Positions 44,617 to 52,703 of a stretch of 64,000 nt of DNA are shown here, piece after piece. The stretch lies in NCBI GenBank assembly GCA_039961675.1, contig JABRWC010000118.1:9953-73952 (forward strand), in the 5' to 3' direction. Origin of the DNA: JABRWC01 sp039961675. GTDB taxonomy: Bacteria > Planctomycetota > Phycisphaerae > UBA1845 > Fen-1342. The notes under the pieces were generated by a model. The model was not told the DNA's origin and searched no databases. It saw only the letters and a list, made by a program, of their open reading frames with translations. A program made the position numbers and the translations under genes. Numbering within the stretch: the stretch's first letter is position 1; each line of letters begins with the position of its first letter.

Positions 44617-47040
44617 TTACAGAGACGACAGGAACGCCAACAGGTCCGCGCGCTCCGCGTCGCTGAGCGCCTCGTACGCCGCGCGAACTCCTGCCGCCTC
44701 CCCGTCGTGCAACCGGACCGCCTGGTCGATCGTGTCGGCGCTGCCGTCATGGAAGTACGGCTGCGTCTTGCCCAGACCCCACAGCGGCGAGGTGCGGAAC
44801 TCGCGCTGCTCCGCGTCGCCGTCCACGATCCCCGGCGTTCCGGCCGGCAGGATCTCGTGCAACAGCAGGTCCGAGTAGAGCCGCGCCGGCTCGCCCAGCG
44901 ACGTCGCCAGCGACGGAACGTGGCACTTCGCGCAGCCGACGGACGTGAACAACGCCTCGCCGCGCCCGATCGCCTCCGCGCCGCCGCTGAAGTCGCGCGG
45001 CGGTGGGGCCAGCATGGACATGAAGAACGTCATGTCCTCGACCTCTTCCAGCGACAGCTCGGGGTCAGGCACGCCGTCATCATCGGTGGTGATGCCGAAC
45101 GTGAGGCCGTCCTGCGGCGGCAGCGTGATGCCGATCTCCGCGGCCATGCCGTCTCGCACGAACTCGGCCAGGCTGGGGACCTGCGCTTTCCAGCCGAAGC
45201 GTCCGATGCGTCCGTCGCTGAGCACGTGCGCGCGGCCGCTGATGCCGTCGCCGTCGGCGTCCTCCGGGTCGGCGTTGGCCAGGATCGCCTCGTCGGTGAT
45301 CGCCGACTGAAGCCCGGCGCCAAACGTGTGTGGCGTCTGGCGCATCTCGAAGATGTTGCAGTCCGGCGTCGGCTCGACGATCGCGTGACCCAGGCGCGTC
45401 TGCTTGTGCAGGATCGTGTTGGGCGTGGTCGGCGGCGGCGAAAACGAATTGTCGCTGTTCACGATGCCGTGGCGCATCACGTTGACATCGCGCGGGCCGG
45501 CGCCGCCGATGACCGGATCGAAATGGCACGCGCGGCAACTGTCGCCGTTGAAACGGCCGTCGTCGTCCGGGCCGTGCAGCGCGCCCGCACCGACCGCGAA
45601 CGAGAAGTCGCGGTCGAAGACCTCGCGTCCACGGACGAAGCGGTCCAACTCGTCGGCCCTGAGCGCGCGCATCGGGCCGCCGTACTGGCCCACTTCCGGC
45701 ACCGGCGCGTCCGGCACGAGCAGCCCGGAGGTCGCCTGGTCGCGGCCGCCGAGCGTCATGAGGAACTCGACCACGTCGGCCTGCTGGTCGGCCGCGAAGG
45801 CCGCGTACGCATCGCGGGACGCCTGGGCCTCGCCGCCGTGGGCCAGTATGGCGTCGTTCAGCGTCGCGGCGCGGCCGTCGTGCAGGTATGGTGCTCCGGC
45901 GGCGACGCCCCAGAGCGGCGCGGTGCGGAACTCCGAGCCGGTGGCTTCCTTCATCACGATGCCGTCGGCCAGGTCCGGCCCCATGTCGTGCAGCAGCAGG
46001 TCCGTATACGCCGGGATCGGCCCGCGCGGACCGTTGAGCCGCGGCACGTGGCAGTTCGAGCAGCCGGCGTCGTGGAACAGCAGCCGGCCGCGGTTGCTCT
46101 GCTCGGTGGGCGTCTCGAACTGCGGCGCCGCCATGAGCATCTGGAACGAGACCAGGTCGAACAGCTCGTCCTGCGACAGCTCCGGGTCGGGCGCCGCGTC
46201 GTCGTCTGCGTTCGGCGCGTCGGGCGCGGCGGCCTGCTCGTGCGGCCCCTGCTTGTCGTCGGGACGGACGGGACCGGGACCCCGCAGCTTGCCGGACGCA
46301 GCGGCGGCGTTGGCCGAACTATCGACCGGCAGCACGGCGCGCTGCTCGTCTGTCAGCGGCACCGTCGTGACGCCGAGGTGGTTGAAGAGCGGCCCGCGGA
46401 TGAATCCTTCCAGCGAGACCGTTTGGCACTTCATGCCGAACCGGCCCACAAAGCCGCGGTCATAGTTCGGCCGGCCGCTGATGCCGTCGCCGTTCGCATC
46501 GTCTGGGTCGGCGCGGGAGAGAATCTCCTCCTCCGACAACTCGGCGATCAGCCCCATGCCGAAGAACGGAATCGGGTTGCGCTGGGCGAAGATGGTCGTC
46601 GTGTCGGGCACCGGCGGCCGGGCCGGGATCGTGTCGCGGTAGCTGAACACGCGCAGCACGCCGCCGGCGTTGCCGTCGGAGTCGCTGAAGACGAACGCGC
46701 CGTCGGCGGTCGACTTCCCGGCCAGGAAGAAGTTCCGATACAGCCCGGCGCCGCCACCGCCGACCGGCTTCTCGTGGCAGCCGGCACACGAGTTCAGGTT
46801 GAACGACGGCCCGAGCCCGTCGGCCAGGTCGAAGCGCTTGGTGAACACCTTCCGGCCGCGCTCGAACGTGGCGAGCTGCTCGGCCGTCGCACTGGGTATC
46901 GGCTCGCCCAGCTTGGCCGCGATCCCGTCTGCGATCGGCCCGTCATCCATCGCCGTGCCGCCCAGTGGGCAGCCGGTGAGCGCCAGCGGCGACAGCAGCG
47001 CCGCCGCGCCCGCGGCGATCCACTTCCCTCTGCAAGACAT
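44617..47040 (-). CDS. Tetra-heme DUF1111 (di-heme oxidoreductase) lipoprotein, internally duplicated
   Basis: This 807-residue protein has a lipobox (LALTGC, Cys24) and two consecutive DUF1111/di-heme oxidoreductase-like modules. Each has two c-type heme motifs: CAGCH (85-89) and CSNCH (327-331) in the first, CRACH (502-506) and CAKCH (703-707) in the second. Both modules contain matching segments such as ADPDDANGDGISGRPN/ADPEDADGDGISGRAH, YTDLLLHDMGPDLADG/YSDLLLHEILPAGTPG and SEFRTAPLWGVA/REFRTSPLWGLG, so they arose by tandem duplication. Single-module members are usual. It should transfer electrons in the envelope, exact substrate unknown. ATG at 47040 has GAGGAAA upstream. Confidence 0.88.
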   Translation of the reverse strand: MSCRGKWIAAGAAALLSPLALTGCPLGGTAMDDGPIADGIAAKLGEPIPSATAEQLATFERGRKVFTKRFDLADGLGPSFNLNSCAGCHEKPVGGGGAGLYRNFFLAGKSTADGAFVFSDSDGNAGGVLRVFSYRDTIPARPPVPDTTTIFAQRNPIPFFGMGLIAELSEEEILSRADPDDANGDGISGRPNYDRGFVGRFGMKCQTVSLEGFIRGPLFNHLGVTTVPLTDEQRAVLPVDSSANAAAASGKLRGPGPVRPDDKQGPHEQAAAPDAPNADDDAAPDPELSQDELFDLVSFQMLMAAPQFETPTEQSNRGRLLFHDAGCSNCHVPRLNGPRGPIPAYTDLLLHDMGPDLADGIVMKEATGSEFRTAPLWGVAAGAPYLHDGRAATLNDAILAHGGEAQASRDAYAAFAADQQADVVEFLMTLGGRDQATSGLLVPDAPVPEVGQYGGPMRALRADELDRFVRGREVFDRDFSFAVGAGALHGPDDDGRFNGDSCRACHFDPVIGGAGPRDVNVMRHGIVNSDNSFSPPPTTPNTILHKQTRLGHAIVEPTPDCNIFEMRQTPHTFGAGLQSAITDEAILANADPEDADGDGISGRAHVLSDGRIGRFGWKAQVPSLAEFVRDGMAAEIGITLPPQDGLTFGITTDDDGVPDPELSLEEVEDMTFFMSMLAPPPRDFSGGAEAIGRGEALFTSVGCAKCHVPSLATSLGEPARLYSDLLLHEILPAGTPGIVDGDAEQREFRTSPLWGLGKTQPYFHDGSADTIDQAVRLHDGEAAGVRAAYEALSDAERADLLAFLSSL

Positions 47041-47177
47041 GACATTTCCTCGACCGGGGAACTCGAGACTCCCGGAAGATGTGCGTTGCCGGCCCCCCGT
47101 TGGCCGGCGCCGGGAGTACGAAAACCGTGTGCGTCCACGGCGACCGTGCACGCCGCGAGCTGAGTTTCAATCCGCCC

Positions 47178-49754
47178 CTACTGGCACCAGACGCCTTGCG
47201 CGCTGAGCGTCACGTACAGCGTGATCGACGTGGTGATCGACGCGTTGCCGCGATCCGTAAACGTCATCTGAATCCGGGCGCGCTTGCCGTCGAAAACCGC
47301 CGGCGCGAACGGGATCGTCCGCACGAAGCTGAACGTGCTGATCCCGGTCTGCGCATCGTACGAAGACAGCGGAAAGTTGCTGAACAATTGCTGCGTGCAG
47401 AGCGTCTGGTCCACGCTGCCGTCGGCGGCGAGCGTCACCAGGCTGTGCGTGATGTCCACCCTCGCGCCGTCCGCGAAGCCCGTCAGCAGCACCTTCAGAT
47501 GCTCGTCGGCCAGCCCCTGGAACCCGCAGATGATCACGTGGTACGTGCACTCCGCAAAGTCGCGGTATGGGCCCTGGAACGGGTCGTTCGGGTCGGCCGG
47601 GTCCTGGAGCGCCATGTCCACGGTGACGGCGGCGCAGTTCCCGTTGCCGTCGCAGTCCTGCCCCAGCGGGCAGTCCGTCTCGAAGCAGTCGCAGCCGTCC
47701 GCCACTCCGTTGTAGTTGCAGTCGGCGTCGTCATCGAATCCGGGGCAGAGATCCGCCGAGTCACATGAGCCGTCGCCGTCCGAGTCGTTGTTGGCGTCGT
47801 TCGGGCACACGTCGCACCCGTTCGGCGTGCCGTCGTGATCGGTGTCCTGCGAGTCGTCGTTGCCGGGGCAGACGTCGCAGCCGTTCGGCGCGCCGTCGCC
47901 ATCGGTGTCCTGGCTGTCCGGCAAACCTGGACAGCGGTCGCAGCCGTCCGGCACGCCGTCGCTGTCGGTGTCCGCGTTGTCATTGAAGCCGGGACAGCGA
48001 TCGCAGCCGTCCGGCGCGCCGTCGCCGTCCGTGTCGGTGCTGTCGTCGAACCCTGGGCAGATGTCGCACGCGTCGGGCGCGCCGTCGCGGTCGGTGTCGG
48101 TTTCGCCGCCGACGCACGTATCGCACCCGTTGGGAACGCCGTCCTGGTCCGCATCCTGCGTGTCGTTGAAGCCGGGGCATTGGTCGCAGCCGTCGGCCAC
48201 GCCGTCGCCGTCGCTGTCGACGCCGTCGTCGCCGCTGGGGCAGAGGTCGCAGCTGTCTGGCACGCCGTCGTGGTCCGAATCCTGCGAGTCGTCCGAGCCG
48301 GGGCACAGATCACAGGCGTCCGGCACGCCGTCGCCATCGGCGTCGAGCGCGTCGTTCGCGCCGGGGCAGGCGTCGCACGCGTCCGCGACGCCGTCACCGT
48401 CGGCGTCCTGGCCGTCGTCGCCGGCGCTGCACCTGTCGCAGCCGTCCGGGACGCCGTCGGCGTCACCGTCGCCGCCGTCGCTTGCTCCGGCGCAACGGTC
48501 GCAGGGATCGATCACGCCGTCGCCGTCGGAGTCGGACTGGCATTCATCGGGCACGCCGTTCGTATCGCAGTCCGCGCTGCTTCCGCCAGCCAGATCGTCG
48601 GCATCCTCCTGCCCGTTGCCGTTGCAGTCGGCCGTCAGGCCCACAGTCTGGAGGGCCGAGTTGTCCACCGCATTCGTCCCGGGCAGCGGCGCGACCGGCG
48701 TGACGCCCGACGGACCGAGCGTTCGCATCAGCACCAGGCCCTTGAACGGCGGCGAGAAGCGCCCGCCGACGGCGTACACGCGGTCCGCACCGTCGCCCCA
48801 GACGGCGTGAATGTCGAAGCCGGCAGAGGCGGTTTCCTGGTTGATCTCGCCGGTGCCGGGGTTGAACGCGCCGAGGTAGCCGTTCTGTCCGCCGACGATG
48901 CTGAGGTCGCCTGCGACCATGAACGTGCCGTTGAGGCCCGGAACGCCGCTCGGGCGCAGCGTGTTCCAGGCCGCGCCGTCGTATCGGGCGATGCGCGCGC
49001 TCGATCGGCCGCCGACAGCGACGATGTTGCCCTCCGAGACGCCCCAGAGCGACACGAAGTCCTCGTCGGCGTTTGCGCCGGCGGGCACCTGCGCCCACGA
49101 CGCGCCGTTGTGTTCGATGATCAGGCCGCGCTCACCGACGGCGAACGTCTTCGCGCCGATGCCCCAGACCTTGAACAGCGCGCTCGCGTTGCGGTCGTTG
49201 TCCGGCATCGCGGCCGGGACGAAGTTCACGCCGTCGAAATGCATGAGCACAGGCGGGCCGATGGACACGCTCCCGCCGACGATCCACATGTCGTTCGGCG
49301 CACGGCCCCAGATTCCCCACAGGTCGTCCTTCGTGCCGGGATTGAGCGCTTTCCAGGTGGTGCCGTCCCAGTGTGCCGCGGCGCCGTCCACGCCCACCGC
49401 GTACACGTCGTTCGGACCGAACCCGAAGACCCACACCAGCAGGCCGACGCTCGGGGCATTCATTTTCGTCCAGGCCGAGCCGTCATAGTGATAAATCTCG
49501 GCCTGGGTTTGCGTCCCGCCGACGATGAAGACGTCGTTCGGGCCGCTGCCCCAGCACGACGATAGCGCTCCGACGTTCGCGTCGTCGAACGGCTTGGACC
49601 ACGTCACGGCCTTGCCGCCGTCGTCCGGCGTATTGGGTTCGCCGTCGCTCCCCGGCGGGGGGCAGCCGATCGCGAACAACGCGATCACAATCGCCGGCGG
49701 CGCGAGTAACGTGAGGGGAGTTCGGAATTCCGGTTCCCGCATGGTTGCACGCAT
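47178..49754 (-). CDS. Lipoprotein with beta-propeller-like repeats and thrombospondin type 3 repeats
   Basis: An 858-residue protein with lipobox ALFAIGC (Cys27). Residues about 45-325 contain propeller-like repeats with the motif GxGPNDVY/WIVGG: GSGPNDVFIVGG, GFGPNDVYAVGV, GRAPNDMWIVGG and GDGADRVYAVGG. Residues about 350-690 are thrombospondin type 3 repeats with DxDGDGxPDxCD units, expected to bind many calcium ions. A C-terminal beta-domain (about 710-858) completes it. ATG at 49754 has GAGGA eight bases upstream. A start at 49742 is also possible. Confidence 0.87.
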   Translation of the reverse strand: MRATMREPEFRTPLTLLAPPAIVIALFAIGCPPPGSDGEPNTPDDGGKAVTWSKPFDDANVGALSSCWGSGPNDVFIVGGTQTQAEIYHYDGSAWTKMNAPSVGLLVWVFGFGPNDVYAVGVDGAAAHWDGTTWKALNPGTKDDLWGIWGRAPNDMWIVGGSVSIGPPVLMHFDGVNFVPAAMPDNDRNASALFKVWGIGAKTFAVGERGLIIEHNGASWAQVPAGANADEDFVSLWGVSEGNIVAVGGRSSARIARYDGAAWNTLRPSGVPGLNGTFMVAGDLSIVGGQNGYLGAFNPGTGEINQETASAGFDIHAVWGDGADRVYAVGGRFSPPFKGLVLMRTLGPSGVTPVAPLPGTNAVDNSALQTVGLTADCNGNGQEDADDLAGGSSADCDTNGVPDECQSDSDGDGVIDPCDRCAGASDGGDGDADGVPDGCDRCSAGDDGQDADGDGVADACDACPGANDALDADGDGVPDACDLCPGSDDSQDSDHDGVPDSCDLCPSGDDGVDSDGDGVADGCDQCPGFNDTQDADQDGVPNGCDTCVGGETDTDRDGAPDACDICPGFDDSTDTDGDGAPDGCDRCPGFNDNADTDSDGVPDGCDRCPGLPDSQDTDGDGAPNGCDVCPGNDDSQDTDHDGTPNGCDVCPNDANNDSDGDGSCDSADLCPGFDDDADCNYNGVADGCDCFETDCPLGQDCDGNGNCAAVTVDMALQDPADPNDPFQGPYRDFAECTYHVIICGFQGLADEHLKVLLTGFADGARVDITHSLVTLAADGSVDQTLCTQQLFSNFPLSSYDAQTGISTFSFVRTIPFAPAVFDGKRARIQMTFTDRGNASITTSITLYVTLSAQGVWCQ
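47695..48503 (-). repeat. 63-bp tandem repeat encoding thrombospondin type 3 units
   Basis: About twelve to thirteen units of mostly 21 codons (63 bases), each of the pattern CDxCPGxxDxxDxDGDGVPDG. Two units are shorter by one or two residues. Periodicity is visible in the DNA as repeated GCCGTCC/GTCGCAGCCGTC blocks. Confidence 0.9.
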
Positions 49755-50171
49755 GTGCTGGTCCTCGGCGTTTACCCGGCGCCGCCGCGCAGTGCGGTGA
49801 GCACGGGCCGTTGAATCCCGATCGCTGAAAGGCCCCCGAACACGCCGCGCCGGGCGCGCTCGTGGATCCGCTGCACGGTTCACAGCGGCGCGGATCGCAC
49901 GCGTAGCGCAGCAAAGCACCCCAGTATGGCCGATGCGACGCGCGCCGAAACGCCGCTCATCCCCTGTGCTGTCATGACGCGGGCATTCCGCGGACAGCCA
50001 GTGGCGCGCGGTCATCGCAGTTCGCGCAATGTTCCTGGTCGCCAACGGCCTCGATTTGTCGTCCGTCCTCCCAAACGAACGCACGCCCCGGAGCGGACGC
50101 CGGGTTCGGATGTGCTTCCCCGCGAACGCTCCGGATTGTTCGAATTCTAGCTTGACCAGCCGTCGCGGCAA
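49755..50171. other. 417-base gap upstream of the TSP3-repeat gene
   Basis: Between the helicase terminator and the TSP3-repeat gene I see no gene, RNA or repeat. The promoter of the downstream gene must be here but no clear -35/-10 pair stands out. Confidence 0.35.
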
Positions 50172-50193
50172 CAAAAAATCGCGCTGGGGCGCG
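50172..50193 (-). terminator. Rho-independent terminator of the helicase gene
   Basis: On the minus strand CGCGC-CCCA-GCGCG (50193-50180) is followed by ATTTTTTG. It lies 25 bases after the helicase stop codon. The T-run after a GC stem is the classical form and is rare in this window. Confidence 0.75.
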
Positions 50194-50217
50194 GCGGTCG
50201 GCTGATAATGTCGCTGG

Positions 50218-52560
50218 CTACGCGGTCACCGCCTGCCGCATCGCCGTCGCCTCAGCGAGGAAGCGATCCGTGTAACTCGGATCGACGCGGCGGCAGGCAC
50301 GCGTCGCCCGCTCGCTGACTGCCTGGTAGTCCGGGTCCTCGGTCCAGGCGAAGAACTCGCTCGCCAAGATGACCAACCGCAGCAGGTGTCGCAGGATCAG
50401 CCCTTCCTGCTTGATGAGCTCGCGGGCGCGGACGAACTTGAAGAACTCGCCGTTGAAGCGTTCCAGGTCACCGCCGATCCATTTTGGCTGGATCGGCACC
50501 GGTTCCGGACTGGCGAGCTTTGCGTCGAAGACGATCTTGAGCATCTCCGGGAACGTGGGCGGGCGGCGGTCGAGCTCTTCCTCGGTGGCCCAGGGATCGT
50601 ACTCGGGTTCGTCCTCGTCGCCCGTCGCGGCCTGCGGTTTGGCGACGATCACGCCCATCTGGATCATCAGCGGGTCCAGCACCTGCGTCTGGAGCGGGCC
50701 GGGCGCGAGGTCGGATGGAATTCGCACGCGGCGCAGCAGTGCCGGGGCCAGCTCCAGCACGGACTCCAGCGCGAGCATTTTCTCGGTGTAGTTCGCGTGG
50801 TTGAGCTGCTCGGCCAGGAACGCGCCGTACAGCGGATCGACGCTGCGGAATGTCAGCAGGCGATAGATGCTGGGATTCAGCGTGACGTGCTGGCCGTCAA
50901 CGGCGCGCGACAGGTGGCCGAGCGCTTCGAGGTTGGCGAGCATGAAGTCGAGCTGCTGCTGAAACTTGTCGATCCGCGCCGGTTCCGCGAAGCGCTTGCT
51001 CAGGAACGAGCGCGCGTCCGCGACCGTCCCGCTGCGCGTCAGCAGGAAGATCAGCACCGAGTACGGGATCATCGAGCGGCTCACGAGTTTGGCCGGACCG
51101 GCCTTGATGAGCGATTCGAACTGCCCCTTGGTCCAATACTGCTCGTTGCTGCGGCGCGTGGGGCGCTTGCGCTCCAGCTCCTTGCGCAGCCGCAGGATCA
51201 CCGGGTCCTTCGAGTGCGGGTCGAGCTGCTCATACTTCTTCTTCCATTTGTTGATCTTCACGTCGTCGTCGTGGGCGACCGCGTAGACGTAGCCTTGCGA
51301 ATCGAACTGCGGCCGGCCGGCGCGGCCGAACATCTGGTGCGCGCTGCTGGGGGGGATCAGCTTGCGCTCCCGCGGCGGACCTTTGAGCAGCGTGCCGACG
51401 ACCACCGAACGCGCCGGCAGGTTGATGCCCGCCGCCAACGTTTCGGTGCAAACCACGAACGGCACCAGCTTGCGGTTGAACAGCTCCTCGACGATCTCCT
51501 TGTGACGCGGCAGCACGCCGGCATGGTGCACACCCACGCCGCGGATGAGCATTTGCTGGAGCTTCGGCCCGACGCCGTCGGAGATGCCCTCACGGTGCTC
51601 CTTGAGAAACGCCTCGATCTCCTTACGCTCCCGTTCACCGATGAGGGGCAGTCCCTTGAGCTTCTCGGCCACCTCCCAGCACTCGTCGCGGTTGAAACAG
51701 AAGACCAGCGCCGGTGTGCGGTTCTGTTCGTCGCTGGCCGCGACCATCTGCGGCAGGTGTTCGCTGAGCAGCTTGTCCTCGACCCAGATGAACTCCAGCG
51801 GCACGCGCCGCTCGGCCGAGACGACGACCTCGAGCTTGCGCCCGTGCTGCTTCCTGAGCCAGTCGGCGAAGTCGTAGGGGTTTCCAACCGTGGCGCTCAG
51901 CAGCAGCACGCGCACGTGCTTCGGCAGCAGCACCAGCGACAGCTCCCAGACCACGCCGCGCTCCAGGTCGTTGAAGCTGTGGAACTCGTCCATTACCACC
52001 GCGCCAACCTGGCGGAAGTCGGTCAGGCCTGGCTCGGGCAACCGGACCGCGCCGCCCCGTAGCGTCGGACCTTCGTGTCCGACGTCCTGTTCCCCCCGCA
52101 GCGCCGGACCTCCGTGCCCGACGGCCTGACCGATCGGAGACCCGTCCCCCAGCGGCGGCGCCGCCATGCTCCCGCTCGCGAGCAGGTGATTCAGCAGGAT
52201 CTCTGCGACGACCACGCGGACCAGCGCCTCGGGGTTCTCGCGCCGGTTGCCGGTGATGAACCCCACGTCCTCCCGCGAAAACCCCCACTGCTCGGCCTTG
52301 GCCTGAAGCTCGCGATACTTCTGCTCGGTGAGCGCGATCAGCGGCGTGGTGTAGTAGATCGGCTTTCGCGTGTGCAGGGCCTCGAACACCGCGGCCTCGG
52401 CGATGAGCGTCTTGCCCATGCCGGTGGGCGCGCAGACCATCACGCCGCCCTCGCACGAGAACCAGGCCAGCAAGGACTCTTCCTGGTAGGCGTAGAGCTG
52501 GTACGTGTTCGCGGCGAGGAACTTGTCGCAGATCGCGGCGCGGTCCATGCGCCGGAGCAT
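50218..52560 (-). CDS. DEAD/DEAH-box helicase, Ski2-like, with repeat-derived insertion
   Basis: This protein of 780 residues is an ATP-dependent RNA/DNA helicase. Motif I is APTGMGKT (44-51), motif II DEFH (about 190), motif III LLLSATVGN. The second RecA domain has FCFNRDE, GVGVHHAGVLP, VCTETLAAGINLPAR and QMFGRAGRPQFD, the Ski2-like order. The C-terminal half is helical. Between LLNHLLAS and the DEFH block, residues about 133-173 (VGHGGPALRG, VGHEGPTLRG) come from the dispersed repeat at 52058-52155. The frame survives the insertion. ATG at 52560 or 52548 could start it. Confidence 0.9.
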   Translation of the reverse strand: MLRRMDRAAICDKFLAANTYQLYAYQEESLLAWFSCEGGVMVCAPTGMGKTLIAEAAVFEALHTRKPIYYTTPLIALTEQKYRELQAKAEQWGFSREDVGFITGNRRENPEALVRVVVAEILLNHLLASGSMAAPPLGDGSPIGQAVGHGGPALRGEQDVGHEGPTLRGGAVRLPEPGLTDFRQVGAVVMDEFHSFNDLERGVVWELSLVLLPKHVRVLLLSATVGNPYDFADWLRKQHGRKLEVVVSAERRVPLEFIWVEDKLLSEHLPQMVAASDEQNRTPALVFCFNRDECWEVAEKLKGLPLIGERERKEIEAFLKEHREGISDGVGPKLQQMLIRGVGVHHAGVLPRHKEIVEELFNRKLVPFVVCTETLAAGINLPARSVVVGTLLKGPPRERKLIPPSSAHQMFGRAGRPQFDSQGYVYAVAHDDDVKINKWKKKYEQLDPHSKDPVILRLRKELERKRPTRRSNEQYWTKGQFESLIKAGPAKLVSRSMIPYSVLIFLLTRSGTVADARSFLSKRFAEPARIDKFQQQLDFMLANLEALGHLSRAVDGQHVTLNPSIYRLLTFRSVDPLYGAFLAEQLNHANYTEKMLALESVLELAPALLRRVRIPSDLAPGPLQTQVLDPLMIQMGVIVAKPQAATGDEDEPEYDPWATEEELDRRPPTFPEMLKIVFDAKLASPEPVPIQPKWIGGDLERFNGEFFKFVRARELIKQEGLILRHLLRLVILASEFFAWTEDPDYQAVSERATRACRRVDPSYTDRFLAEATAMRQAVTA
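52058..52155. repeat. Dispersed repeat inserted in frame in the helicase gene
   Basis: Two copies of the GTCGGACCTTCGTGTCCGAC-type module (about 52064 and 52101) are followed by GATCGGAGACCCGTCCCCC. These are the modules seen between genes at 11133 and 13731. The helicase frame reads through in antisense and gives VGHGGP/VGHEGP peptides. Confidence 0.85.
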
Positions 52561-52614
52561 AGCGAAACCACTCCGCGCGGGCGAATCGCACCGCGCGATC
52601 CGCGCCGCCGGGCT

Positions 52615-52643
52615 TTGCAGCCGCGCAGGATCGGCACGATAAT
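52615..52643 (+). promoter_or_regulatory. Sigma70-type promoter for the permease-SPFH operon
   Basis: TTGCAG at 52615-52620 and GATAAT at 52638-52643 are 17 bases apart and lie about 60 bases before the ATG at 52704. No other promoter is visible before the next two genes, which follow closely. Confidence 0.6.
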
Positions 52644-52703
52644 GCGCCACATGTGTTGCGCGTTCCGCCGCCACGTTCCCGCACGCCTGAGTGACCCGCG
52701 CTG

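Noticed and set aside
47695..48503. Regular repeat array considered as CRISPR
   Set aside because: The repeats are contiguous, coding and encode calcium-binding units; there are no spacers.
47835..49565. 576-codon + frame opposite the TSP3-repeat gene
   Set aside because: It is the antisense of the Asp/Gly/Cys repeat array (VGVRVVIEAG-type repeats) and has no independent support.
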